Assembly: GCA_021324045.1 (NCBI GenBank)
Contig: JAJPJV010000003.1
Coordinates: forward strand, 62,001-126,000
Length of the DNA stretch: 64,000 nucleotides
Direction of reading: 5' to 3'
Origin: Actinomycetota bacterium
Lineage (GTDB): Bacteria; Actinomycetota; Acidimicrobiia; Acidimicrobiales; RAAP-2
The translations under genes were made by a program, and so were the position numbers. The notes under the pieces were generated by a model. The model was not told the DNA's origin, made no database searches, and worked only from the letters and a program-made list of their open reading frames with translations. Positions 15,867 to 24,797 of the stretch are shown piece after piece. The number at the start of each line of letters is the position of its first letter. Position 1 is the stretch's first letter.

Positions 15867-17081
15867 ATGACCACGACGACCGTCGACCAGATCCACACCG
15901 AGGTTCCCCTCTGCGAGCGCTACGCGGTCGCAGACGTCGACTCGCACATCATCGAGCCGCCTGACCTGTGGACAGCGCGAGTCTCCTCGAAGTGGGGCGA
16001 GCTCGTCCCCCACGTCAAGTACCACGAGCGCCGCGGCGAGGACTGGTGGTATGTCGGGTCGCGCAAGCTCTACGGCGTCGGTGCGTTCGCGCAGGCCGCT
16101 TGGCCGGAGTTCCCACCTTCTCACCCGCGTCGATTCGAGGAGGCATTGCCAGCAGCGATCGACCCGAAAGCGCGCCTCGCGTACATGGACGAGGTCGGTG
16201 TCTACTACCAGGTCCTCTACCCCAACATCCTGGGCTTCCACAGTCATGTCTTCCTCAACGAGATGCCCCATGAACTCGCCACTGAGTGCGTTCGGGCCTA
16301 CAACGACTGGCTCAGCGAGTTCTGCTCGGCAGATCCTCGTCGCCTGATCGCGATGATGATGCTGCCGTTCTGGGACATCGAGGCTTCGATGAAAGAGATG
16401 CGGCGTGCGTACGAGATGGGGCACAAGGGCGTGCTCTTCGCTGCCCGCTACGACAAGGTGGGCTTGCCACGCCTCATCGACGACTACTGGGAGCCCCTGC
16501 TCAGCCAGGCGCAGGAAATGGGCCTGTCGATGAACTTCCACGTGGGCTTCCTTGCTTCCAGCGATGACTTGAAGGGTGCGGTCGACCAGAGCAAGAAGCT
16601 CGACTTCACCCGGGAGAGCTCGCTCACCCTTCTCGGCAACGCCCAGAACATTGCCGAGGTGGTCCTCAGTGGCGTCTGCCACCGGTACCCGGATCTCAAG
16701 TTCGTGTCCGTCGAGAACGGAGCAGGCTGGTTGCCGTTCCTCGCCGAGAGCATGGACTGGCAGTGGCTGAACGTTGGCGCCCACAAGGACTACCCCGACC
16801 GGCTGCTCCCCAGCGAGTACATGCGCCGGCAGATCTATGGCATGTACTGGTTCGAGCAGGACGCCGTGCGCGCCGTCATCGACAAGCTCGCGGACAACTT
16901 GATGTTCGAGACCGACTTCCCGCACGCAACGAGCCTGTCCCCCGGACCAGCCTCGGAGTCACCCAGCCCCCGGGAGGTCATGGAGCGGTCCTTGCACGGT
17001 CTTCCCGACGAGATCGTCGGCAAGGTGCTCCAGTACACGGCGACAAAGCTCTACGACCTCGAACCACCGCGCAGGGACTGA
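15867..17081 (+). CDS. Amidohydrolase-2 family metal-dependent hydrolase or decarboxylase
   Basis: A 404-residue TIM-barrel enzyme, paralogous to 946-2121. The N-terminal metal motif is D-V-D-S-H in YAVADVDSHIIEPPDLW, the middle His lies in NFHVGF, and the late motif is FETDFPHAT. Both paralogues therefore have an Asp where many family members have the first His of HxH. The ATG at 15867 has GAGGAG 8 bases upstream. It stands alone between the SDR operon and a convergent CoA-transferase, with its own promoter and operator. The reaction is unknown; hydrolysis of a ring or decarboxylation would fit the family. Confidence 0.87.
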   Translation: MTTTTVDQIHTEVPLCERYAVADVDSHIIEPPDLWTARVSSKWGELVPHVKYHERRGEDWWYVGSRKLYGVGAFAQAAWPEFPPSHPRRFEEALPAAIDPKARLAYMDEVGVYYQVLYPNILGFHSHVFLNEMPHELATECVRAYNDWLSEFCSADPRRLIAMMMLPFWDIEASMKEMRRAYEMGHKGVLFAARYDKVGLPRLIDDYWEPLLSQAQEMGLSMNFHVGFLASSDDLKGAVDQSKKLDFTRESSLTLLGNAQNIAEVVLSGVCHRYPDLKFVSVENGAGWLPFLAESMDWQWLNVGAHKDYPDRLLPSEYMRRQIYGMYWFEQDAVRAVIDKLADNLMFETDFPHATSLSPGPASESPSPREVMERSLHGLPDEIVGKVLQYTATKLYDLEPPRRD

Positions 17082-17165
17082 CGCCACCCGGCACTGGCGC
17101 CCGAACCCATCGTGGGGCCCACGGTGCGTCGCTGCCGGAGGCAACAACTTCACCCGGGGGTCCAC

Positions 17166-19484
17166 CTACGAAGAAACGCCGACCACGTTGCTTGCGACGA
17201 GCTCTGCGACCGCTTCCGGAGCAAATCCGAGCGTGGCCAGGACCTCTTCGGAGTGCTCGCCGAGTGCTGGAATCTGTCTCGGGGCGCCAGGAGCAGGCTT
17301 CGGACCGAACCGGAGCAAAAACCCCGGTTGCTCGAGCCGCCCACGCGGCCCCCACTCGAAGGCTGCCACCCTCCCCAGCTGCTGATTGACCGGATCGTTC
17401 AAGAACTGCGCGACGAACTCGGCTCGATCGACCTCGACGACCGGCTCGACCTCCACCCCAGCCGCGCGCAGCTCCGAGACCCACACGGCCGCGGCCTTGG
17501 TTGCAAAGAGCGCTTCGAGGCGCTCCTCCGCTGGCTGGCGTTCACCGGTGCCCATGCGCAGCGGTGGTGGCCGATCGGGCAGGTCAGGGTCGCCGAGCAC
17601 TTCGCGGAGCCGAGTCCACGCTTGCCGATCGAGCACCGCCAGCGCGAACCAGGCTCCGTCACCGCCTTGATAGATCCGGTACGCCGCGCCGTAGCCAGTC
17701 TGGCGGTCGTCGACCATCGGGCCTGGGACGACAGCACCGTCCGCAACGAACACCCCCGACTTGAGCGCCATCCCCGCACCGAGCAAGGTGCTCCTCACCG
17801 ACTGGCCCTCCCCAGTCTTTCGTCGCGCGTAGAGTCCGGCGAGCACCGCACACGCCGAGATCCAGCCGCTCGTCACGTCGACCGGGCCCCACCGGAAACA
17901 GGTCGGCGGTCGCCCATTTCCTCCCTGGGCGGCTTCGATGCCCGACAACGCCTGCATGAGATGGTCGTTCGCCGCCAAATGGGCGCGGGGCCCGGAAGAG
18001 CCGAAACCGCTCGCGTGGCTGTAGACCACGTCAGGATTCACCGCACGAACCTGACCTTCGCCATACCCGAGCCGTTCGGCGAGGCCAAGGCGCGAGTTGT
18101 GGTGCACCACGTCGGCCCAGCGGAAGAGCCCTTCGAGGACTTCACGCGCTTGCGGCGCCTTGAGGTCGAGCGCCAAGGAGCGCTTCCCCCGCTGACCGGC
18201 CACGAACAGCGGTTCCATGCTTCGGTGCACGTCGCCAGTAGTGGGTTCGACCTTGATGACGTCTGCACCTAACTCGGCCAGGATCTGTGGCGTCACTGGC
18301 CCTGCCAAGAAGGCGGCGAAGTCGAGCACCCGAACTCCTGACAGATAGCCTGTTGACCCAGTTGGGAGCCCAGCGGGGGCGCTCCCCCGCTCGATGGCGA
18401 CGGAGCCGACACCAGACCCCGATCCCGCTACCTCAACGAGCGGTCCCAGCAGGCTCACCCGCCCCCGGTGGGGATCGTGATGCTCGATGCTCAAGCCGAT
18501 CTCTCGAACATGGGAATCGAGTAGTGCCTCTCCAGGACGCAGGACCGGCTCGATGCGAAATGCTCGACCCGACAACCGCTCCAGCCACCAGGCTCGGTCG
18601 TGGGCCGCGAAGATCTCGGCCCACCGCCTGCTGCGGTCGCCAATGGCGCCGTTCAACATTTCCGCGTTGTACCCAGCCGGGCTCGGCTCGTCCCCGATGG
18701 CCTCGAGGAAGGATTCGTAGGCGCCCTTCGCGCCGAACCACAGCTGGACGTACTCCCCGTCGGCGCATTGCAGCGACGGGGCGGTCTCGGGACCCTGGCC
18801 TTCCCACAGCGCGCGCGTCGATGCCGATGGGACCTCGACGTGCCCGATGATCATGGGCAGGATCGCGAACAGCCCGTCATACAGCGAGGTCTCTGCCCAA
18901 CCCCCGACACCGCTCTCTTCGCGCGCGTAGAGCCGGGCGAGGGCCCCGACCGCAGCGGTCAGCCCCGCGCCAGCGCTGCCCACGGCGAGGTCGCAAAAGA
19001 CCGGGGAGGGCCGGTGCCCGATGATCTGGGTCAACAGGCCGGTTCGCGCGTGGAGGAGCAGCTCGACGTCGGGAATCGGCCCCGAAGCATTGAAGCTCGG
19101 TCGAATGCGAACCTGTACGAGCCGCGGATTGGCGCGAGCCAAGTCCTGAGCGCCTAGGCCCGCCTGCTCGATGCGCTTCTCGCTGCCTGCGAGGAACACC
19201 ACGTCCGCCGAGGCGACGAGGGACCGGATCGTCGCAGTTGCCCGGTCGTGATCGTCGGCGTCGATCCGCAGGACCTCCTTGCCACGAGACCAGGGCACGC
19301 CGAACTCGATCCCTTCGTCCAGCGTCGAGGGTGCTGACCATTCCACCCTCGTTACGTCGGCACCCAGGTCTCTCAGCAGGGATCCGGGGAGCTGCGTCGC
19401 CAGGCCGGCTCCGACCATGCTCAACCCGGCGGCCACCTCGACCACCTTCAGGCCAGCGAGCGGAAGAGCGGCGGCACCGGGCAT
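17166..19484 (-). CDS. Double-domain CaiB/BaiF CoA-transferase (tandem fusion)
   Basis: A 772-residue protein with two full family III CoA-transferase domains joined near residue 380, where YLSGVRVLDFAAFLAG starts the second. Likely catalytic aspartates are D165 (PVFCDLAVG) and D536 (WGPVDVTSG). It shares architecture and many segments with 5701-8061, including ETSLYDG and the SGPRAHLAANDHLMQALSG-like region, so the two are ancient duplicates. The ATG at 19484 has GAGGG 8 bases upstream, inside the end of the D-aminoacylase-like gene, so the pair is an operon. It probably transfers CoA between acids of the same pathway. Confidence 0.9.
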   Translation of the reverse strand: MPGAAALPLAGLKVVEVAAGLSMVGAGLATQLPGSLLRDLGADVTRVEWSAPSTLDEGIEFGVPWSRGKEVLRIDADDHDRATATIRSLVASADVVFLAGSEKRIEQAGLGAQDLARANPRLVQVRIRPSFNASGPIPDVELLLHARTGLLTQIIGHRPSPVFCDLAVGSAGAGLTAAVGALARLYAREESGVGGWAETSLYDGLFAILPMIIGHVEVPSASTRALWEGQGPETAPSLQCADGEYVQLWFGAKGAYESFLEAIGDEPSPAGYNAEMLNGAIGDRSRRWAEIFAAHDRAWWLERLSGRAFRIEPVLRPGEALLDSHVREIGLSIEHHDPHRGRVSLLGPLVEVAGSGSGVGSVAIERGSAPAGLPTGSTGYLSGVRVLDFAAFLAGPVTPQILAELGADVIKVEPTTGDVHRSMEPLFVAGQRGKRSLALDLKAPQAREVLEGLFRWADVVHHNSRLGLAERLGYGEGQVRAVNPDVVYSHASGFGSSGPRAHLAANDHLMQALSGIEAAQGGNGRPPTCFRWGPVDVTSGWISACAVLAGLYARRKTGEGQSVRSTLLGAGMALKSGVFVADGAVVPGPMVDDRQTGYGAAYRIYQGGDGAWFALAVLDRQAWTRLREVLGDPDLPDRPPPLRMGTGERQPAEERLEALFATKAAAVWVSELRAAGVEVEPVVEVDRAEFVAQFLNDPVNQQLGRVAAFEWGPRGRLEQPGFLLRFGPKPAPGAPRQIPALGEHSEEVLATLGFAPEAVAELVASNVVGVSS

Positions 19485-19493
19485 GGCGGTCCC

Positions 19494-21134
19494 TCAAGCT
19501 CGGAGCAACCGACCGGCGGCGACCCCGGGGAGGTCCTCGCCATCGGCGCGAATGGCCTTCCCGTTCACCCAGACGTGCTCGATGCCCGTGCTGCGCACCA
19601 CGAGGCGATCGGCACCACCGGGCTGGTCACGGACCCGTTCGGCGGGCGTCGTTCCGACCCTGTTGGGATCGAACGCCACCAGATCCGCGAAGAAGCCCTC
19701 GCGTACGAGCCCACGACCCGCGATGCGAAACACCTGGTGCGGGTGCCCTGTAAGCCGCCACACGGCGCGTTCGAGGCTCAGCGCATTGCGCTCGCGCACC
19801 CAGTAGCCGAGCAGGTGCGTCGAGTAGCAGGCATCGCAGAGCTGACTGGCGTGAGCGCCTGCGTCCGAGAGCCCCAACAAGGTCCGCTCATCCGCCAGGA
19901 GCTCGCCAATCTCGTCCTCGCCGTCGTTGTCCATGACGACGCGAAAGCGCGTCGCGAGGTCGTCGTCGAGGGCGAGGTCCAGCATCAGGTCGAAGGGTGT
20001 GGTCCCGCGGTCGGCCGCGAGACGCTCGAGCACGACGCCGACGAGGTCCTGGTGGACATTGGTCTCCTCGATGGCGATCTTGGACCACCGATGCTTCCAC
20101 GCGGCAAGCGTGGGTTCGCGCGCTCGGTCACGCCATGACCGGTCGCGGTACAAAGCGGCCCGCTGGGCGCGTGGGCGTGCCAGGACTTCCTTCCACGCGT
20201 CGACTTCGCCGAGTGGCGTCGGATCGACAAGGCTCGTCTGCATGACGATCGGCCGGCAGGCGATCTGCGGGTAGACCTCACCCGGCAGCGTCGCACCACG
20301 TTCCACAGTGCGCAGGGCCGCACCCGGCCGATCGGCCCGTGCCACCAAGGCGGTCCAGGTCACCGGGATGCCATAGGTCGTGGACAGCTCGGAGAACTGC
20401 TCGAGCCACAGGCCCGGCCCGATCGACACCTCGAGGATCCCCCTGCCGAGCGTGCCGAGCACCGATACGAGCGCGTCGATCTCGTTGGCATCGGCGAAGC
20501 GGCTCGGGACCGGCCGGCCGAACGCTCCCTGGTGGTTCGGTTGACGCGAGGTCGAAAAGCCCATTGCCCCCTGCGCCATTGCTTCGCGCAGCACCGTGCA
20601 CATCGCCTCGACCTCCTTGGCAGTCGCCGGACGTTCTTCCCCACCCAGGACGAAGAGTCGGAGGGTGGAGTGGCCGACGAGGGCGCCGACGTTGAGGCGC
20701 TTCGGGAGGTGCTCGAGCACGGAGAGGTACTCGGGGAACGTCTCAAAGCGCCAATCGATCCCCTGCTCGAGGGCCTCCATCGACATTCCCTCGACGTTCT
20801 CGAAGGTCCGCACGATGGTCTCGCGGTGCTCGGGGCGCGTCGGCGCCACTGCAAAGCCACAGTTCCCCATGACCACGCTGGTGACCCCATGCCAGCTCGA
20901 CGGCGTCAGGTCGCCGTCCCAGAGGATCTGGGCGTCGTAGTGCGTGTGGACGTCGATGAACCCGGGGGCAAGCGTCAGCCCGTCGAGATCGACGACGATC
21001 GTCCCCCCTGCGGGGGTCAACTCCCCAGGGGGCCGAACTGCGCTGATGCGGTCGCCGCTCACCGCGACCTCTGCTGGACGAGCCGGCGCCCCACTCCCGT
21101 CGATCAACGACGCTCCACGCAGGAGCAGTTCCAT
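19494..21134 (-). CDS. N-acyl-D-amino-acid deacylase-like amidohydrolase
   Basis: Amidohydrolase family 3 protein of 546 residues. The metal motif GFIDVHTHYDAQ gives H63-x-H65, and VVMGNCGFAVAPTRPEH is typical of the D-aminoacylase subgroup. The C-terminal GRGLVREGFFADLVAFDP closes the composite beta-sandwich. Known relatives deacylate N-acyl-D-amino acids, but many members of this broad subgroup have unassigned substrates, and the catabolic setting suggests an amide or cyclic substrate here. The ATG at 21134 lies 16 bases from the palindrome at 21151-21166. It is first in a two-gene operon with the second fused CoA-transferase. Confidence 0.85.
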   Translation of the reverse strand: MELLLRGASLIDGSGAPARPAEVAVSGDRISAVRPPGELTPAGGTIVVDLDGLTLAPGFIDVHTHYDAQILWDGDLTPSSWHGVTSVVMGNCGFAVAPTRPEHRETIVRTFENVEGMSMEALEQGIDWRFETFPEYLSVLEHLPKRLNVGALVGHSTLRLFVLGGEERPATAKEVEAMCTVLREAMAQGAMGFSTSRQPNHQGAFGRPVPSRFADANEIDALVSVLGTLGRGILEVSIGPGLWLEQFSELSTTYGIPVTWTALVARADRPGAALRTVERGATLPGEVYPQIACRPIVMQTSLVDPTPLGEVDAWKEVLARPRAQRAALYRDRSWRDRAREPTLAAWKHRWSKIAIEETNVHQDLVGVVLERLAADRGTTPFDLMLDLALDDDLATRFRVVMDNDGEDEIGELLADERTLLGLSDAGAHASQLCDACYSTHLLGYWVRERNALSLERAVWRLTGHPHQVFRIAGRGLVREGFFADLVAFDPNRVGTTPAERVRDQPGGADRLVVRSTGIEHVWVNGKAIRADGEDLPGVAAGRLLRA

Positions 21135-21150
21135 CGGCTCTCAAGTTAGC

Positions 21151-21166
21151 AAATGATCGCTCACTT
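21151..21166. promoter_or_regulatory. Operator-like palindrome before the D-aminoacylase-like gene
   Basis: On the minus strand the site reads AAGTGAGCGATCATTT. The left half RAGTGARC matches the other sites, the centre is CG, and the right half is less perfect (ATTT for ACTT). It ends 17 bases upstream of the start codon, a position where a repressor would block transcription. It is the last site of the series and marks the right edge of the catabolic block. Confidence 0.45.
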
Positions 21167-21242
21167 TGGACCGGGAGCACTGGCAGCCACGGGCTGCGAT
21201 CATCACCCCGTCGGTGACAGCCTCGCCGTAACCTAGCCGGCG

Positions 21243-22022
21243 ATGGCCCTACCGCCCCCACGCTCGCTCTCCCCGTCGAAGGTCACCGCGTTCACCGACT
21301 GCCCTCTGGCCTTTCGGTTGGCGATCATCGAAGGGCTCCCGCAGGTCCCGTCGCCACATGCCCTCAAGGGCACCCTGGTGCACGCAACGCTCGAAGGGCT
21401 GTTCTGGTCCTATCCGAAGGGTCGTCGCGACCTGTCGGCGGCGCTGCTCGAGCTCCAACGGAGCTGGACGTCGATCCAGGACGACGCGGAGTTCCAAGCG
21501 CTTGCGCTTTCGGCCGAGGAGGCCGAGGCATTCCGCTCCGACGCCGAACGCCTCGTCCGGAACTACTTCGAACTCGAGGATCCCGACACCGTCAATGCCA
21601 TCGGCATCGAGCTCGGCCTCCAGACCCATCTTCAGGGGTTCCTCCTGCGGGGCATCATCGACCGCCTGGACCTCGACGACGACGGGGAACTCGTCATCGT
21701 GGACTACAAGACAGGACGAGCACCCGATGGTCGCTTCGAACGGGCCAAGCTCGCCGGCGTGCACCTCTACGCCCTGCTCTGCGAACGCGTGCTCGGCCGC
21801 CGCCCATCGGCGGTTCGACTCCTGCACCTGCGTGACCCGATATCGATCACGGCTGTGCCGAACGAGCAGACGATCCGTGGGCACCGTGCGCGAGCGACCG
21901 CCGTGTGGGCAGCCATCGAGCGGGCGTGCGCCACCGGGGATTTCCGCCCGCGCCCGTCATCGCTGTGCCAGTCCTGCAGCTTTCAAGCGCTGTGCCCGGC
22001 CTTCAGCGCCGGAGCGGCGTGA
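21243..22022 (+). CDS. RecB-like PD-(D/E)XK nuclease with Fe-S cysteines
   Basis: A 259-residue stand-alone nuclease domain of the RecB/AddB type. The catalytic core is visible as IELGLQ, then DRLDLDDDGELVIVDYKTG with the nuclease Asp and Lys. Cys20 together with C242, C245 and C251 (CQSCSFQALC) matches the four-cysteine [4Fe-4S] arrangement of AddB-type nucleases. There is no helicase domain, so it is not a full RecB. Single-domain members of this family are common in Actinomycetota and probably process DNA ends. It is followed at 6 bases by a PAP2 gene with no obvious functional link. Confidence 0.85.
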   Translation: MALPPPRSLSPSKVTAFTDCPLAFRLAIIEGLPQVPSPHALKGTLVHATLEGLFWSYPKGRRDLSAALLELQRSWTSIQDDAEFQALALSAEEAEAFRSDAERLVRNYFELEDPDTVNAIGIELGLQTHLQGFLLRGIIDRLDLDDDGELVIVDYKTGRAPDGRFERAKLAGVHLYALLCERVLGRRPSAVRLLHLRDPISITAVPNEQTIRGHRARATAVWAAIERACATGDFRPRPSSLCQSCSFQALCPAFSAGAA

Positions 22023-22028
22023 GGTCGG

Positions 22029-22562
22029 TTGGGCATCGAAGCACCCTTGGACACTCAGCTCGGCCCCTCGGCTCCTGCGACCCTCGCCCGCGACCACCGG
22101 GGGCGGTCCGTGGCATCCCAGATCCTCGACGACGGCGCGGCGCTCGTCTCGGTGCTCGCGGACTACGGCTTCATCTGGGTCGTCATCGCCCTCAGGAAAC
22201 GGCGCCCGCTCACGCTCCTCGGCGCCGGCCTGCTCTCTTGGAGCACCAACAAGGTGATCAAGCGCGCGGTCGGGCGAGCCCGACCGCAGGCACGCCGCCA
22301 GTCACTGCGGGTCCCGGTCCGTGCGCCCACTTCGAGCAGCTTCCCGAGCGGCCACACGCTCGCGGCATTCTGCTCGGCGATCGCGCTCGCAGACAGCCTG
22401 CCAGAGGGACTCTTCTTCTGCTCGTTCGCCGCGGCGGTCGGTGCGAGCAGAATCCGCCTGGGGGATCACCACTTCTCTGACGTCGCCGCCGGGGCGGTCA
22501 TCGGCGTCCTGGCGGGCCTCGCGACACGGCGCATTTGCCGGCACTTCAGCGCGAACAGGTAG
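22029..22562 (+). CDS. PAP2-family membrane phosphatase
   Basis: Phosphatidic acid phosphatase type 2 protein of 177 residues. The three phosphatase signatures are present: KRAVGRARP, FPSGH and SRIRLGDHH, which supply the phosphate-binding Lys/Arg and catalytic His residues. Hydrophobic stretches around them suggest four or so membrane helices, with action on a lipid phosphate or polyprenyl pyrophosphate. The start is uncertain: TTG at 22029 sits 6 bases after the nuclease stop with a weak GAGG; a later GTG near 22110 is possible. Confidence 0.85.
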   Translation: MGIEAPLDTQLGPSAPATLARDHRGRSVASQILDDGAALVSVLADYGFIWVVIALRKRRPLTLLGAGLLSWSTNKVIKRAVGRARPQARRQSLRVPVRAPTSSSFPSGHTLAAFCSAIALADSLPEGLFFCSFAAAVGASRIRLGDHHFSDVAAGAVIGVLAGLATRRICRHFSANR

Positions 22563-22572
22563 CCTGCCAGCC

Positions 22573-23079
22573 ATGCCCCCCCTGGTCGCGATCGTCATGG
22601 GAAGCTCCTCGGACCTGCCGGTGATGAAGGCAGCGAGCGACCTGCTGGAGCGCTTCGACGTCCCCTATGAAATCCGGGTGCTCTCCGCACACCGCACGCC
22701 GGAGGAAACACTGGCCTTCGCTCGCGGTGCAGCCGACCGAGGGTTGCGCGTCCTCATCGCGGGTGCAGGCGGCGCCGCGCATCTTCCCGGCGTGCTCGCC
22801 GCCGTGACCATGTTGCCGGTGATCGGAGTACCGGTCGCCGGTGGGGCGCTCGGCGGCCTCGACGCCTTGCTGTCGATCGTGCAAATGCCCAGAGGGATTC
22901 CGGTGGCGACGGTCGCGGTGGACAATGCGCGCAACGCGGGGCTCCTTGCGGTTCGGATCCTTGCACTGTCCGATCCTGCACTGACCGCCAAGCTCCGAAC
23001 CTTCCACGAAGAGCTCGCAGCCGATGTGCGTTCCCAGGACGAACAGCTGCGTGCCCAGGGTGAGCGACTGGACGAATGA
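22573..23079 (+). CDS. purE: N5-carboxyaminoimidazole ribonucleotide mutase (PurE)
   Basis: Purine biosynthesis enzyme of 168 residues that converts N5-CAIR to CAIR. The N-terminal [12 protein letters not shown], the LSAHRTPE segment and [11 protein letters not shown] are class I PurE signatures. Its usual partner purK is not in the window. The ATG at 22573 has no clear ribosome site, so it may be coupled to the PAP2 gene 10 bases upstream. The next gene overlaps its stop by 4 bases. Confidence 0.95.
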   Translation: MPPLVAIVMGSSSDLPVMKAASDLLERFDVPYEIRVLSAHRTPEETLAFARGAADRGLRVLIAGAGGAAHLPGVLAAVTMLPVIGVPVAGGALGGLDALLSIVQMPRGIPVATVAVDNARNAGLLAVRILALSDPALTAKLRTFHEELAADVRSQDEQLRAQGERLDE

Positions 23080-23909
23080 CCACGCTGGCCGAGCGTCTCG
23101 GCTACTCGGCGACCGACAAGCTCCTCATCGTCAACGCCGACGACCTCGGCATCTGCCATGCAGCCAACGTGGGCGTCTACGAGTGCCTCCGGTCCGGCTG
23201 CGTCACCAGCGCCTCGTTGATGGTGCCAGCGCCCTGGGGTCGAGAAGCTTCCGCTCGCTACCGAGGGGAGGACATCGGCGTCCACCTGACCATGAACGCC
23301 GAGCACGAGCTCTATCGATGGGGCCCCATTACCCACGCCCCGTCACTCCTTGGCGGGGACGGAGGCTTCCCTCGCACGGTCGAAGACGTCTGGGACCACG
23401 CCGACCTCGACGAGACGCGCCGGGAGTGTCGCGCGCAGATCGAGCGAGCCATCCTGTGGGGGTTCGACGTGAGTCATATCGATGCCCACCTCGTGACGCT
23501 GCAGATGCGCCCCGAGTTCTTCGACATCTACCTGGAGCTGGCAGTCGAGTTCCAGCTGCCGCTGTGTCTGTGCAGCCGAGGCGCTGAGGCACACCTGGGC
23601 TTTCCCGCTCGCCAGCTGGCGGCTGAGGCCGGAGCCATCTTTGCCGACGAGGTCCTCGTGGTCTCGGGGGCCCAGGGGCACAAGCTCTTGGAGGAGCACC
23701 TGCGAGCGCTCCCGCCGGGGGTAACCGAACTGCACCTACAGCCCGCAGTGGACACGCCGGAACTGCGGGCGCTCGCCGCGGACTGGCGCTCCAGGGTCGA
23801 CGATTACGAGTTCGCCTCCGAGGGTGGAGTACTCAGCCAGATCGTCGCCGAAGCCGGGATCACCCTTGTTGGGTTCCGACCCCTGCGCGAGCTCGCTCGA
23901 GCGGGCTGA
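23076..23909 (+). CDS. YdjC/ChbG-family carbohydrate deacetylase
   Basis: A 277-residue protein of the YdjC family, metal-dependent deacetylases of acetylated sugars. The metal-binding NADDLG (20-25), VHLTMNAE and SHIDAH motifs are all present. The start ATG overlaps the purE stop (ATGA), so translation is coupled. Its last 50 bases overlap the convergent mca gene on the other strand. The substrate is unknown; known relatives act on chitooligosaccharides. Confidence 0.87.
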   Translation: MTTLAERLGYSATDKLLIVNADDLGICHAANVGVYECLRSGCVTSASLMVPAPWGREASARYRGEDIGVHLTMNAEHELYRWGPITHAPSLLGGDGGFPRTVEDVWDHADLDETRRECRAQIERAILWGFDVSHIDAHLVTLQMRPEFFDIYLELAVEFQLPLCLCSRGAEAHLGFPARQLAAEAGAIFADEVLVVSGAQGHKLLEEHLRALPPGVTELHLQPAVDTPELRALAADWRSRVDDYEFASEGGVLSQIVAEAGITLVGFRPLRELARAG

Positions 23910-24732
23910 ATGGAAGGATCCCTTCGAAGAAGTCCCGCTCGACGCCGACAGGGTCGCCAACTCGGCTCGATGCGAGCTGGTAATACTCGGTGCCCTCCAC
24001 GGACCGGCGCACGTCGTCGGGGAGGGAGAACCACAGGGGATGGTTGGGGTCGACCTGGGTCGCATGCGCCAGGAGGGCCTTCCTTGCGACCTCGTCGAAG
24101 CCCGCGGTGTCGATCTCCGTGGTGATCCGCTGCTCGCGGTGACGCTCGAGGCGCTGGAGGAAGTCTTCGCCGAAGGGCGATTCCATGCCGAGCTCAAGGA
24201 GCTTTTCGTGGATCATCCGCATTCGGCGCGCCGGCCAGAGCGTGTAGTAGAGCTTGAGGGGTTCGCTCGTGGCTTCGAAGGCACGGCGGGCGAGCTCGTG
24301 TGCCCGGAGGTGATCAGGATGCGGATATCCCGACTGGTCCTCGGGGTAGCCCACGATCACCTGGGGGCGAACCCTGCGAATCACGGCGATCAGGCGCTCC
24401 ACCGCCTCCTCCAGCGGCGCCATCGCCAGGCAATCGGGGTGCGCGTTCGCTGGCGCGCCGGGCATCCCCGAGTCCCGGTAACCCAAGGAGACCACCTCGT
24501 CATAGCCGATGATCTCCGCAGCCGCCGCAAGTTCCTGGCGGCGGATCTCCGCGATCTGTTCTCGGACCCCGGGACGGTCCATGAGGGGGTTGAGGATCTC
24601 CCCCTCCTCTCCTCCGGTGCAGCACACCAGGACGGTTCGCACGCCCGCGTCGTGATAGCGGGCGATCGTGGCGGCTCCTTTGGAGGACTCGTCGTCGGGG
24701 TGGGCGTGAACGGTCAGGATGCACGGCGTCAC
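23860..24732 (-). CDS. mca: Mycothiol S-conjugate amidase
   Basis: Zinc enzyme of the LmbE/MshB family, 290 residues. It cleaves mycothiol S-conjugates so that the mercapturate can be exported, a detoxification route confined to mycothiol producers. VHAHPDDESSKGAAT near the N-terminus holds the zinc-binding His11 and Asp14, and CCTGGEEGEILNP is characteristic of Mca rather than MshB. A later HPDH motif supplies the third ligand. The start is GTG at 24732. The gene runs 50 bases into the 3' end of the YdjC gene. Its presence is direct support for an actinobacterial origin. Confidence 0.9.
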   Translation of the reverse strand: MTPCILTVHAHPDDESSKGAATIARYHDAGVRTVLVCCTGGEEGEILNPLMDRPGVREQIAEIRRQELAAAAEIIGYDEVVSLGYRDSGMPGAPANAHPDCLAMAPLEEAVERLIAVIRRVRPQVIVGYPEDQSGYPHPDHLRAHELARRAFEATSEPLKLYYTLWPARRMRMIHEKLLELGMESPFGEDFLQRLERHREQRITTEIDTAGFDEVARKALLAHATQVDPNHPLWFSLPDDVRRSVEGTEYYQLASSRVGDPVGVERDFFEGILPFSPLERARAGVGTQQG

Positions 24733-24797
24733 CGCGGATCGACGCTAGCTGCCCGGAATGGGGCTTTATGCTCTATCCGTACGAGGAGGGCAGAGTC

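Noticed and set aside
17082-17099. CGCCA/TGGCG stem in the convergent gap after the second amidohydrolase
   Set aside because: Only 5 bp with an 8-base loop and no T-tract; could be chance in this GC content.
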